Positions 16,188-25,103 of a stretch of 64,000 nucleotides of DNA are shown here, piece by piece (the first letter of the stretch is position 1; each line of letters opens with the position of its first letter). The position numbers were made by a program, and so were the translations under genes. This DNA is from Ga0077527 sp945862135 (GTDB lineage: Bacteria; Pseudomonadota; Gammaproteobacteria; Burkholderiales; SG8-41): contig CAXNMF010000007.1 of the NCBI GenBank assembly GCA_964203275.1, forward strand, positions 99,680 to 163,679. Reading direction: 5' to 3'. The notes beneath the pieces were generated by a model. The model did not search any database. It was not told where the DNA came from and was given only the letters and a program-made list of their open reading frames with translations.

Positions 16188-17641
16188 ATGGTTGACCCCG
16201 CATTCCTTTCCGCGCGCGTCCTTGCCAGGCGCATCCGCAGCGGCGCACTCAGCGCCGCCGATGCGCTGGAAATGTACGTCGAACGCCAGCAGCATCTGAA
16301 TCCGCGTTTGAACGCCATTATCGCGACGGATCTTGCAAACGCCCGCAAGACCGCACGCGCAACCGATCGTCTGATCAAACGCGGCAGCAATCCCGGCCCG
16401 CTTGCCGGCGTACCCGTAACCGTCAAGGAGTCCTACGACTATGCAGGTCTGCCGACGACCTGGGGTCTGGAGCGGCATAAAAACAATATTGCCCGACAGC
16501 ACGCAGTGGCCGTGCAACGCCTGCTTGACGCCGGAGCAACGGTATGGGGAAAAACCAACGTACCGGTGCTGCTGGCCGACTGGCAAACCCACAATCCGGT
16601 TTACGGCACCACCCACAATCCCTGGGACACTAGCCGCACCCCCGGCGGCTCCAGCGGTGGCGCTGCGGCTGCACTTGCTGCAGGGCTGACCGGACTCGAC
16701 TACGGTTCGGATATCGGGGGCTCGATCCGCGGACCCGCACACTATTGCGGCATTTACGGACACAAAACCACCTACGGCATCGTACCAACACGAGGTCACG
16801 CGCTGCCCGAAACCTGGGCGCCGACCGACATGTCGGTGCTGGGCCCCCTGGCGCGCTCAGCCGCTGATCTTGAGGTCGCTTTGCGCGTCACAGCAGGCCC
16901 AGATGTTGCCGATCACGCAGCCTATCGCCTGAAACTGCCCGCCGCTTCCTTCCGTGACTTCGAAGGCTTCGAATCGCGCGTTCGCTCAAGCCGCGCTTTT
17001 CCACCAGCAGCGCGATCTCCGGGGCCATCAACAACCTCGCCGAATTCCTCAGCAAACGCGGGGCAAAGGTTGATTGGCAAGCGAAGTTACCCTACGCCTC
17101 CGCCGAACACGATCGTCTGTATGTGCTGCTGCGCCGTGCAGCGACTTCAATGCGCGCCCATGACGATGCTTCCTTCGCCATTTTGCTGCAGCAAAATGAC
17201 ACACTGGATCCTGCAGATCGCAGTTATCAGGCCGAGCAGATTCGTGGCAATACCCTGTTTCACCGCGACTGGCTGCGCCTGAACAACGAACGTCATCGCC
17301 TGCGCGGTGCATGGGCGGAATTCTTCACGCGTTATGATGTATTACTGTGCCCTGCGGCCGCCACCACTGCCTTCCCGCAGAATGCGGCGGGGCAACGCTG
17401 GGAACGCGTCATTGATGTCGACGGTGCAGTCCAACCCGACACCACCCAGATCTACTGGATGGGCATGGCAAGCGTGTCTTTCCTGCCCGCCACCGTCGCG
17501 CCGATTGCCCGCGCAGCCGACGGCCTGCCGGTCGGCGTACAGATCATCGGCGCCCAATACGCCGATCTATCAACGATCCGCTTCGCACAACTGCTGGAGC
17601 GCGAATATTATGGCTTTGCGATTCCTGACGACTACCGCTGA
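16188..17641 (+). pseudogene. Amidase-signature hydrolase, frameshifted
   Basis: Codes for an amidase-signature enzyme (amide to acid plus ammonia) with the Lys-cisSer-Ser triad visible: Lys80 in VTVKES, Ser155 in GGSSGG and Ser179 in DIGGSIRGP. The frame is broken near 16970: FRDFEGF ends sense in the first frame, and the continuation RIARSLKPRFSTSS is in another frame, resuming a normal amidase C-terminus (LLCPAAATTAFPQ, PVGVQIIG) to the stop at 17641. Restoring one C in the TTC at about 16969 would rejoin them. A Bug receptor gene follows after 10 bases and is also frameshifted. Either the locus is decaying or the assembly has small errors here. Confidence 0.85.
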
Positions 17642-17651
17642 AGAGAACAAT

Positions 17652-18625
17652 ATGCACCGACACATGATCCAGATTGCCGCAGCAACACTGCTTGCACTGA
17701 CTGCCGCATCAACATTCGCACAATCATGGCCGACACGACCTGTGCGCATGATCGTACCCTACACCGCGGGAGGCGCCACCGATCTGCTTGCGCGCGCAGT
17801 CGGAGAACGATTGGGCACTGCCATCGGCCAGAGCATCGTCATCGACAACCGGCCCGGCGCCAATACCATCATCGGTTATCAGCTACAGGCATCCGCAGCG
17901 CCCGACGGCTACACGCTGATCATGGGCGGATTCAATGCACTCGTGATGAATCCGCTGCTCTACAAAACACTGTCCTACAATGTCGACCGCGACCTCGCCC
18001 ACATCGGCCTGGTCGGCGTTTCGCCATTGGTTGTTGCGGCACATCCTTCGCTGCCGGCACGCAATCTGAAAGAACTTGTGGCCTACGCGAAGAGCAACCC
18101 GGGGAAACTGAATTTCGCCTCCTCCGGAAACGGTAACCTGACCCACATCGCGGGGGAACTGTTCATGAGCATGGCCGGGATAACGATGCAGCATGTGCCT
18201 TACAAGGGCGGATCGGCAAGCATGACCGACCAGCTCACCGGCGTCATCCAGCTCAAGTTCGACACGCCGATCACCGCACTGCCTTTCATCCGCGACGGCA
18301 AACTGCGCGCACTCGCTGTCACGTCAGGCAAACGCATGAGCGCACTACCAGATATTCCGACTGTCGCCGAGCAGGGCTACAAGGATTACGACGCGGCGAC
18401 CTGGTTCAGTATCGCAACACGCAAAGGCACACCGCAGGGGTCATCAACAAGTTGAGCGGTGAACTCACCCGCATCGTCCAGCTTCCGGAAATGCGCACCC
18501 GCTTCGGCGCAGTCGCCATTGAAATGGCCAGCGGATCACCCGACGAACTCGACCGGCTGGTCAAGCAGGATACGCAACGCTGGGCTGCCGTCATCAAAAA
18601 ATCCGGCGTGACGCTGACACCCTGA
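17652..18625 (+). pseudogene. Bug-family solute receptor, frameshifted near its 3' end
   Basis: Signal peptide to about residue 23 (ASTFAQS), then WPTRPVRMIVPYTAGG, SAAPDGYTLIMGG and QHVPYKGGS as expected. The first frame stops at 18455 after RKGTPQGSSTS, whereas the correct C-terminus (VINKLSGELTRIVQ through SGVTLTP) continues in another frame to 18625. Adding one base in the GGGG run near 18437 restores a normal protein of about 323 residues. It starts 10 bases after the amidase, so the pair would import and hydrolyse an amide if intact. Confidence 0.85.
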
Positions 18626-18691
18626 ATACTACCGTTCCCCGGCAATGCAGAGCGAGGCATAATGCAGCCTCATTTAAACAGAGGAAGCACC

Positions 18692-19036
18692 ATGGCAGCC
18701 ATTACAACAGCAAGCGGTCTGATCATCGAAGAACTCAATATCGGCACCGGCGCCGAAGCTGTCGCTGGCCAGTACGTCTCCGTGCATTACACCGGCTGGC
18801 TCACTGACGGCACCAAATTCGATTCCAGCAAGGACCGCGGTGACCCTTTCGAGTTTCCGCTGGGCGCAGGTCATGTCATCCGCGGCTGGGATGAGGGCGT
18901 GCAGGGCATGAAAGTCGGCGGCTCACGCAAACTGACGATTCCCTCTGACCTTGGCTATGGTGCCCGCGGCGCTGGCGGCGTCATCCCGCCGAATGCGACG
19001 CTGGTTTTCGAAGTCGAACTGCTCGGCACCGAATAA
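18692..19036 (+). CDS. FKBP-type peptidyl-prolyl cis-trans isomerase
   Basis: A 114-residue single FKBP domain without signal peptide, so a cytoplasmic prolyl isomerase or chaperone. The fold is complete: VSVHYTGWLTDGTKFDSS, FEFPLGAGHVIRGWDEG, GYGARGAGGVIPPNATLVFEVELL, with the aromatic and aspartate residues that line the proline pocket. I place the start at 18692 because AGAGGAAG is correctly spaced before it; an upstream ATG at 18662 adds ten residues of no family character. A dienelactone hydrolase-like gene follows after 27 bases. Confidence 0.95.
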   Translation: MAAITTASGLIIEELNIGTGAEAVAGQYVSVHYTGWLTDGTKFDSSKDRGDPFEFPLGAGHVIRGWDEGVQGMKVGGSRKLTIPSDLGYGARGAGGVIPPNATLVFEVELLGTE

Positions 19037-19063
19037 TCGGTCGCTGAAGGAGGAGATCACCCG

Positions 19064-19759
19064 ATGGGCAATCACGTCAAAATAAAATCCAGCAGCGGCG
19101 CCGGTGAGTTTGACTGCTACCTCGCGCTCCCGGCCGGCACCGCCAAAGCGCCGGCCGTCGTGATGGCTTCCGCAGTGCATGGCGTCAACGCCGACATCCG
19201 CGGCATCGCCGATGAGTTCGCCGTCAAAGGCTTCATCGCAGCGGCACCCGATCTGTTCTGGCGCACGCTGCCGGGACCGTTGCCACGAGACGATGAACGT
19301 GCCGGTCAGCGCTCGCAACCGCGCATGCCAGTAATCAAGGCCGGTGAAACCGACATCGCCGATACGCTGGCGATGGTGCGCCAGTTGCCGCAACACAATG
19401 GCAAGGCCGCGACAATGGGCTTCTGCTTCGGCGGACCCTATGCCGTAATCGGACCGCAGCGTCTTGGATTTGATGCCGGCATTGGCTGCCACAGCACGCA
19501 GATGAAAGACTTCATAGAGGAATTCGAGGGTCTGAGCAAACCGGTCTGTCTGGTGTGGGGCGATCAGGATTTCGCTGCGCCGCCGGAGGTGCAGGCCGCC
19601 TATGTGGAACTCGCGAAAAAGCAGCCGAAACTGGCCGTACACATCTTCCCCGGCGTTTTTCATGGTTACATGATGCGCGAGAACACCAAAGCGTGGAGCC
19701 CGCCAACCTATGAATTCACCATGAACCAAGCGCTCGACATCCTCAACAGCCTGCGCTGA
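19064..19759 (+). CDS. Dienelactone hydrolase-family protein
   Basis: A 231-residue alpha/beta hydrolase of the DLH family, which opens dienelactones in chlorocatechol breakdown or acts on related esters. The catalytic triad is visible as Cys121 (GFCFGG), Asp169 (WGDQDF) and His200 (FPGVFHGY), with spacing very close to the 123/171/202 of the Pseudomonas enzyme. GGAGGAG precedes the ATG. There is no catechol pathway beside it, so the natural substrate is uncertain. The gene ends in a strong bidirectional terminator. Confidence 0.88.
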   Translation: MGNHVKIKSSSGAGEFDCYLALPAGTAKAPAVVMASAVHGVNADIRGIADEFAVKGFIAAAPDLFWRTLPGPLPRDDERAGQRSQPRMPVIKAGETDIADTLAMVRQLPQHNGKAATMGFCFGGPYAVIGPQRLGFDAGIGCHSTQMKDFIEEFEGLSKPVCLVWGDQDFAAPPEVQAAYVELAKKQPKLAVHIFPGVFHGYMMRENTKAWSPPTYEFTMNQALDILNSLR

Positions 19760-19773
19760 TCCCGAGCCTGCAG

Positions 19774-19811
19774 CCAATAAAAAAGGCCGCATCAGCGGCC
19801 TTTTTTATTGG
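19774..19811. terminator. Bidirectional intrinsic terminator
   Basis: A perfect 17-base inverted repeat (19774-19790 with 19795-19811) around ATCA, with a GC-rich centre flanked by A-run and T-run. It serves both the dienelactone hydrolase (rightward) and the Bug gene (leftward). Confidence 0.9.
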
Positions 19812-19820
19812 CACCACCGC

Positions 19821-20792
19821 TCACTCGGCTTTGATATTCGCTTCCTTGATCACCTTCGCCCATTTGTCCAATTCATCGCGCCAGAACTTCCCGAACTGCT
19901 CCGGTGTATTGCCCACCACATCGGCACCCATGCCGACAATCCTGTCGCGAATTTCCTTTTCCTGAAGCGTCTTTGTGAAATCGCCATGGATCCGCGAAAC
20001 CAGTTCCTTTGGCGTTGCCGCCGGCACCACCAGCCCGAACCAGTTGGTCAGCGCGTAACCTGAAACGCCCTGTTCGGCAATCGTCGGCAGGTCAGGCAAT
20101 GCTGCAACCCGTTTCGGCCCGAGTATGCCCAGCGCCACCAGTTTTTTGTCACGGATATACGGCAGCGCCTGAAGCATGCTGTCGTAAGTCAGTTGCACAT
20201 GCCCACCCAGCAGGTCGGCAAAACTGGGGCCGCTGCCCTTGTACGGCACGTGACGGATATTCACCCCGGCCAGCCGGTTGAACAGTTCGCCGCCGAGATG
20301 CGGCGCGCCTCCGGCGCCGGATGACGCGTAAACAATTTCCCCCGGGCGCGATTTCGCCAATGCAATCAGCTGCCTGACATTGCGCACCGGCAGCGACGGA
20401 TGCGCCACCATCACAAAATGCACGTCGACTACCTGCGTCACCGGCGCGAGATCCTTCAGCGGATCGACGGACATCTTCGAATAGAGGTGTTTGTTCGCCG
20501 CAAGATTGCCCAGCGTCGCAATCGCCCAGGTGTACCCATCGGGTGCTGAACGCGCCGTGAATTCAGTGCCGATGATGCCTGCCGCACCGGCACGATTCTC
20601 GACGATGACCTGCTGACCGTAATGCGCCGCCAGCCTGGGGCCGACCACCCGAGCAACGATATCGACGCCTCCGCCCGGCGGAAACGGCACCACAATCCGC
20701 ACCGGTTTGGTTGGAAAATTCTGCGCCGTCGCCACACAGGACAAGGCCGCCAGCACCCCGCCCGTTATCACCCGCCAATTGCCTCGCACCAT
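19821..20792 (-). CDS. Bug-family (TTT) periplasmic solute receptor
   Basis: A 323-residue receptor with signal peptide to about residue 24 (SCVATAQN), then FPTKPVRIVVPFPPGGGVD, SAPDGYTWAIAT and RHVPYKGSG. The ATG at 20792 is chosen because GGAGGAG lies just upstream; the longer frame from 20891 would run through the end of the preceding gene. It follows the maleate isomerase-like gene by 20 bases on the same strand, so a dicarboxylate such as a substituted malonate or maleate is a reasonable ligand guess. Confidence 0.9.
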   Translation of the reverse strand: MVRGNWRVITGGVLAALSCVATAQNFPTKPVRIVVPFPPGGGVDIVARVVGPRLAAHYGQQVIVENRAGAAGIIGTEFTARSAPDGYTWAIATLGNLAANKHLYSKMSVDPLKDLAPVTQVVDVHFVMVAHPSLPVRNVRQLIALAKSRPGEIVYASSGAGGAPHLGGELFNRLAGVNIRHVPYKGSGPSFADLLGGHVQLTYDSMLQALPYIRDKKLVALGILGPKRVAALPDLPTIAEQGVSGYALTNWFGLVVPAATPKELVSRIHGDFTKTLQEKEIRDRIVGMGADVVGNTPEQFGKFWRDELDKWAKVIKEANIKAE

Positions 20793-20812
20793 AACTCCTC
20801 CCTTGTTGTTAT

Positions 20813-21502
20813 TCAGACCGCGGGCTGCACAGCAGCCTTGTCGGCCATTACACGCTGCGCATGCCACGCTGTGGCCTTGATCGACGACCACACTGGCTTG
20901 CCGAATCCGCGCTCAAGATCATCAAGAATGTCTTTCGTCGGCAATTGGGAGCAGGCAATGAACATCGCATCCGCATCCGGCGTCATGGTCTCGTGCGCCA
21001 ATGCAGTGATCTGCTGCTGCGTGATTGCCGCCAGTTCATCGGTGGTCTCTGCCTTGAAGCTCTGCAGGCGGGTCACCGCAATGCCGGATTGCTGAAGATA
21101 GTTGCGCAAGCGTTCGTTGACCAGGTCGAGGTACGGCGTCACCACGGCAACACGCCGTGCGCCGATATGTTTGAGAACCGCAATCATGGCGCTCGCCGTC
21201 GTCACCACCGGTTTGCCGGTGATGGCGGCGAGTTTGATCTGGATTTCGGCATCCCGCGCCGGCCCGCCGATGAAGCCCGCTGCCGTACAGCCATAAGCGA
21301 CGATGTCGGTTTGCAGCGGGTCATAGTTTTTCGCCAGTTCCAGCGCCTGTTCCACATAAGCAGGAATTTCCGCGGGACCGAGCAGCCCACTGCCGCGCGG
21401 AATACGCAGCGTATGGCAGGGCGAATCATCGAGCCATGCGCGCAACTCCGGCTCCATGGTCGTGTTGTTGGCGGGCACCATCAGCCCCAGTTTCAACGGC
21501 AT
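20813..21502 (-). CDS. Maleate isomerase / arylmalonate decarboxylase-like protein (Asp/Glu racemase superfamily)
   Basis: A 229-residue protein of the Asp/Glu racemase superfamily. Two catalytic-type cysteines are present, Cys72 in YGCTAAGF and Cys184 in IACSQLPT, which is the two-cysteine pattern of maleate cis-trans isomerases and racemases; arylmalonate decarboxylase keeps only one. The N-terminus LGLMVPANNTTMEPEL is typical of the maleate isomerase branch. Directly upstream of a Bug receptor, it probably acts on the dicarboxylate that the receptor captures. Confidence 0.82.
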   Translation of the reverse strand: MPLKLGLMVPANNTTMEPELRAWLDDSPCHTLRIPRGSGLLGPAEIPAYVEQALELAKNYDPLQTDIVAYGCTAAGFIGGPARDAEIQIKLAAITGKPVVTTASAMIAVLKHIGARRVAVVTPYLDLVNERLRNYLQQSGIAVTRLQSFKAETTDELAAITQQQITALAHETMTPDADAMFIACSQLPTKDILDDLERGFGKPVWSSIKATAWHAQRVMADKAAVQPAV

Positions 21503-21583
21503 TGATCCCTCCCCCAGCTATCAGTTTCGCAATGCATTCTAACCGCTGACACTCCACTTGCTCAGATACCGGCCACATTCAGC

Positions 21584-21624
21584 GGAATAACTATAACTAA
21601 TTGTTTTTATTGTATTTTAATTGG
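21584..21624. repeat. AT-rich intergenic element, copy B
   Basis: Contains AACTAATTGTTTTTATTGTA, shared exactly with copy C at 31130. The TAA stop of the leftward AmiD-like gene lies within it (21617-21619). Confidence 0.55.
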
Positions 21625-22369
21625 CTCCCGTCCCCTGTTGTTTCCCGATCAGACATTGCACCAGCGCCTGTTGCTCCGCACTCAATGTCACGCTTTCATC
21701 TTCCTGCGCCCAGTGGCGCTTGAACGCGGCGATGGCTGCGGGCAGGCGCGTCACGTCATAGCCCAGCGCGGCCAGCAAGGCTGCATCATCGGCACCCGCC
21801 GTAACCGGGTCGAAAGGCGGATCGCACCACAATCCAAATCCCGCTGCCGCGAGGCGCCGCCACGGAAACAACGCGCTCGGATCAACCTTGCGACCGGGCG
21901 CCACATCGCCATGCCCGAGCACGTTCGCCGGCGGAATGCTCCAGCGCGTCGAAAGATCTCCCAGCAACTCGATCAGTACGCTGATCTGAACATCACTGAA
22001 TGGCTCGCCGCCGTTGTTGTCGAGTTCAATCCCGATCGAAGAAGAATTCAGATCACGGTTGCCCCCCCAGTAAGAATCACCAGCATGCCATGCACGCTTC
22101 AGCTCATCGACCAGATAAACGATACGGCCGTCGCGGCCGATCAGGTAATGCGCACTGACCTGCGTAAAGCGGCTGGTCAGTGTCGTGATTGCCTGCTCAG
22201 CGCTGTCATTGGTGGTGTGGTGAAGGATCACGTAGTTCGGCCGTCGCTCACCGAAATTGGGCGAAGGATTCACCTCAACCGGCAGCGCGGTGTAACGAGG
22301 CAGGGGCGCACACGCAGACAGCAGCATCAACGCTGCCGCCACAAAACGTCTGGCCACCCCCTTTTGCAT
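21617..22369 (-). CDS. N-acetylmuramoyl-L-alanine amidase, AmiD-like lipoprotein
   Basis: A 250-residue lipoprotein with lipobox LLSAC (Cys20), so anchored at a membrane facing the periplasm. The Amidase_2 domain carries zinc-ligand histidine in ILHHTTN and HGDVAPGRKVDP, with the SIGIELDN segment and a C-terminal region of about 60 residues similar to the peptidoglycan-binding part of AmiD. It cleaves the bond between N-acetylmuramic acid and L-alanine in cell-wall recycling. The start at 22369 has GGAGG 8 bases upstream; a longer frame to 22417 lacks one. Confidence 0.88.
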   Translation of the reverse strand: MQKGVARRFVAAALMLLSACAPLPRYTALPVEVNPSPNFGERRPNYVILHHTTNDSAEQAITTLTSRFTQVSAHYLIGRDGRIVYLVDELKRAWHAGDSYWGGNRDLNSSSIGIELDNNGGEPFSDVQISVLIELLGDLSTRWSIPPANVLGHGDVAPGRKVDPSALFPWRRLAAAGFGLWCDPPFDPVTAGADDAALLAALGYDVTRLPAAIAAFKRHWAQEDESVTLSAEQQALVQCLIGKQQGTGAN

Positions 22370-22465
22370 TGCCCGTCCTCCCCTTGCGCGCACTCTCAAG
22401 CGGTTAGACACCGCCATCTTTCTCCCACTGTACCACGCAGTCCGGCAATCGGTTACTCTCGGCAG

Positions 22466-23059
22466 ATGAATGCAGAAATAGCGAAATCAATTTCCCGCGA
22501 TACCCTCAACGAACTGCCGGTGCAGCGTTACGAAGGCCCCATCCATTTCGTCGACACGCCCGCGCTGCTGCATGCCGCGCGCAACGACATTCTTGCCGAA
22601 CGCGCGGTAGGCTTCGATACTGAAACACGCCCCGCCTTCAGCAAGGGCGAGAGTTATCTGCCGAGCATTGTCCAGGTCGCCACGGCAACGGCTGTCCACA
22701 TCTTCCCGCTGCGCTATGCCGACACGCACAGCCTGCTCGCTGAAATGCTTTCCTCCCAAGGTATTGCCAAAATCGGCGTATCACTGGCCTACGACCTGCG
22801 CACCCTGAGGCAGGTGTTTGCGTTCCATGAACGCCACATCGTCGATCTCGGTTTCATCGCCAAACGTCACGGCTGCGAACAGACCGGCGTACGCAATCTG
22901 GCCGGATTATTCCTTGGCTACCGAGTGCCCAAGGGCGCAAAGACCACCAATTGGGCTGCACCGCGCCTTACCCAGGCGCAGATCGCCTATGCCGCAACCG
23001 ACGCCTGGGTCTGCAGGGAGCTGTATCTGCGCTTCGAATCCCTGGGCATGACGGCCTGA
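22466..23059 (+). CDS. 3'-5' exonuclease, RNase D/WRN-type DEDD fold
   Basis: A 197-residue single exonuclease domain. The acidic residues appear in order: Asp51 and Glu53 (GFDTETRP), an aspartate in SLAYDLRTL, and Asp in YAATDAW with the Tyr four before it, the DEDDy pattern of RNase D and Werner exonucleases. It lacks the HRDC domains of RNase D, so it is one of the small stand-alone forms acting on RNA or DNA 3' ends. The start was set at the first ATG consistent with the family; the upstream open frame is antisense to the AmiD-like gene. Confidence 0.85.
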   Translation: MNAEIAKSISRDTLNELPVQRYEGPIHFVDTPALLHAARNDILAERAVGFDTETRPAFSKGESYLPSIVQVATATAVHIFPLRYADTHSLLAEMLSSQGIAKIGVSLAYDLRTLRQVFAFHERHIVDLGFIAKRHGCEQTGVRNLAGLFLGYRVPKGAKTTNWAAPRLTQAQIAYAATDAWVCRELYLRFESLGMTA

Positions 23060-23094
23060 TTGCGACGGACACAAAGAACCGCCAAAATCCACAT

Positions 23095-24093
23095 ATGTCT
23101 GCCGCACCCCACCCCGCAGAAAATGCCGGCTGCGGATTCAATCGCACCCGACCCTTCACACGCGCAGCAGCGATTCTGTGTTCATTGGTATTGCTGATAC
23201 TGGTCGGCAGTTGTGCGCAAATGCCGTCCACAGGCATCACCACCATCCGGTTTGCCGATGAAAAACAGCCCGACACCAAAGAGCTGCAAAGCGAGACCGT
23301 GCAAACCCAGGTGGTCGAACGCCGCCTCGGTGTCGATCAATTCAAGTTGCGCGGCCCCTTTGAGGTCAATACACGCAGCGGCGAGGTGATCCGCCTGTCC
23401 GCGAAGGAACGCATCCCTGCCGATTTCTATCTCTCAGCATTGGGGAACAATGCGCCGCTGGTGATCCTGCTCCACGGCTACAGCAACGGCAAGGCTGACC
23501 ACGCCTATCAGGGCATGCACCTTGCGACCTGGGGCATCAACTGCGTTGTGCTGCAATTGCCGAACCGCGGCTCGTGGATCAGACACGGCAGAACCCTCGC
23601 CCGCATCGTCAGCCATATCCAGAAACGCCCTGGGGAATTCGCAAACATCGATACCCGACGCATCATTCTGGTCGGTCATTCCTTTGGCGCCTCTTCGGTG
23701 GTTTACGCCCTGGGCCAGGGTGCAAATGTCACCGGTGCGATACTGCTCGATCCGGCATCATTCGGCACCGGACTGCCCGCCGCGCTCGGGCGGGTCAATC
23801 GCCCCGTCACCGTCATCGGCGCCGACGAAGAAGTCTTCCCGGCCCGGGGACGTGAACTGTTCTACCGGCATATCCGTGCAAACGTGGGTGAACTGTCGAT
23901 CCGCAACGCAGGTCATGAAGATGCACAGTTCAGACTCAGTGACGATGGCACCCGCGAAGAGCAACTGGCCTTCGTCAGCGCATTGACGGCCGCCGTCATC
24001 AGCCTCAGTTCGACCAGTCAATTCGATTTTGCATGGCAAAGTTATGAGCCGGCGATCAGCAGCGGCCGGTTTTTCGACGTCAAGAGAAAATAA
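23095..24093 (+). CDS. Alpha/beta hydrolase-fold lipoprotein
   Basis: A 332-residue protein with an N-terminal hydrophobic segment ending in LVGSC (Cys40), a plausible lipoprotein signal. The hydrolase core begins at PLVILLHGYSNGK, has the nucleophile elbow GHSFGAS (Ser196), a likely acid in GADEEVF and a likely base in NAGHEDA. It resembles secreted lipases or dienelactone-type hydrolases, with no clear substrate. The next gene also encodes an exported protein and starts 42 bases downstream, so the two may be co-expressed. Confidence 0.7.
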   Translation: MSAAPHPAENAGCGFNRTRPFTRAAAILCSLVLLILVGSCAQMPSTGITTIRFADEKQPDTKELQSETVQTQVVERRLGVDQFKLRGPFEVNTRSGEVIRLSAKERIPADFYLSALGNNAPLVILLHGYSNGKADHAYQGMHLATWGINCVVLQLPNRGSWIRHGRTLARIVSHIQKRPGEFANIDTRRIILVGHSFGASSVVYALGQGANVTGAILLDPASFGTGLPAALGRVNRPVTVIGADEEVFPARGRELFYRHIRANVGELSIRNAGHEDAQFRLSDDGTREEQLAFVSALTAAVISLSSTSQFDFAWQSYEPAISSGRFFDVKRK

Positions 24094-24135
24094 TTCCCTT
24101 TCAACATCTCACGCACGAATATCGCACGCCCCATC

Positions 24136-25050
24136 ATGCCGATCTCGAACATCCGCCACCCGCTGGCCCTGATTGCAATCGCAGCACTGCTTGCACAACC
24201 TGCATTTGCGCAAACCAAAGACAGCACCACGATTGAACTCGAGAAATCCCGCCAGCAAAGCATCTACCACGGCCGAGGCGAACTGCGGCCGGAGGGTTAC
24301 ACCATCGACCGCACGCTTGACACCTACGGCGACGCCCTGGGCCCGACATTTGACCGTGCGCTCGCCAGCCTCGGCCCCCAGGATCGCTGGCTCGACATCG
24401 GTGCGGGACGCGGACAGGCGGTGCTCGACTATTTTTCGCTGTCCTACGACAAACTCAACGCAGAAGGCCGGGAACGTCGTGGAAAAAAAGCCAGCGCCGT
24501 CGCCATGTCAATCGAAGACCGGCGCACCGAGGACTGGAAGCGCACCGCTGCGCGTCTGGAACCCAAGCAGTTGCAGTACCTGTTCAACAAACGCATGGGT
24601 GAATACACCGCCGAAGAACTCGGTCGCTTCCAGCTGGTTTCAGACGTCATCGGCGGCTTTTCCTATACCGACAATCTTCAGCGGTTCACGGAAAAGGTGC
24701 TGTCGATCATGTCGATCAACAGCACCTTCCACACCGTCCTGCAGGACGTACGTTCGGAGCAAGGCGGCAACAAGCCGCATTATCCCGACTCACCATTCCT
24801 CACGCAAATCCGTGATGCCTCGGGCGCGGATATCGGTGTCTGCGCCTGGCTCAAGCAAATCAGCTGCGTCGAAGTCAGCTGCATGCACAACCCTTCATGG
24901 GTGCCACCGATTGAAACCTACCAGGTGCGCAAGATCTGTGAATCGGTAAAGGTACCGAAACTCGATACCATCAGCTATACCGCCGGCACGCCACCGGAGC
25001 GCGTGTTCAGGCTGAGCAATCCTTCGCAACAACCGCCGGCCAAGCCCTGA
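24136..25050 (+). CDS. Exported protein with a methyltransferase-like SAM-binding motif
   Basis: A 304-residue protein with a signal peptide cut near AQPAFA/QTKDS. Residues 86-94 read LDIGAGRGQ, a good match to motif I of class I SAM-dependent methyltransferases, preceded by a helix (RALASLGPQDRW) in the usual position. The C-terminal half (residues 120-300) with seven or so cysteines is unrecognised. A secreted methyltransferase would be odd because SAM is cytoplasmic, so the fold may have been reused for another ligand. It follows the lipoprotein hydrolase gene. Confidence 0.6.
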   Translation: MPISNIRHPLALIAIAALLAQPAFAQTKDSTTIELEKSRQQSIYHGRGELRPEGYTIDRTLDTYGDALGPTFDRALASLGPQDRWLDIGAGRGQAVLDYFSLSYDKLNAEGRERRGKKASAVAMSIEDRRTEDWKRTAARLEPKQLQYLFNKRMGEYTAEELGRFQLVSDVIGGFSYTDNLQRFTEKVLSIMSINSTFHTVLQDVRSEQGGNKPHYPDSPFLTQIRDASGADIGVCAWLKQISCVEVSCMHNPSWVPPIETYQVRKICESVKVPKLDTISYTAGTPPERVFRLSNPSQQPPAKP

Positions 25051-25103
25051 TCTTGACGTAACACAAGGACCGCGGCACTGCGACGCGTTACAGTTCCGCC
25101 GGC

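Noticed and set aside
16960..18440. Programmed frameshifting in the amidase or Bug genes
   Set aside because: No slippery heptamer or downstream structure was seen, and these families are not known to use it.
21638..22465. Long open frame leading into the RNase D-like gene
   Set aside because: It lies antisense to the AmiD-like gene; the family start is at 22466.
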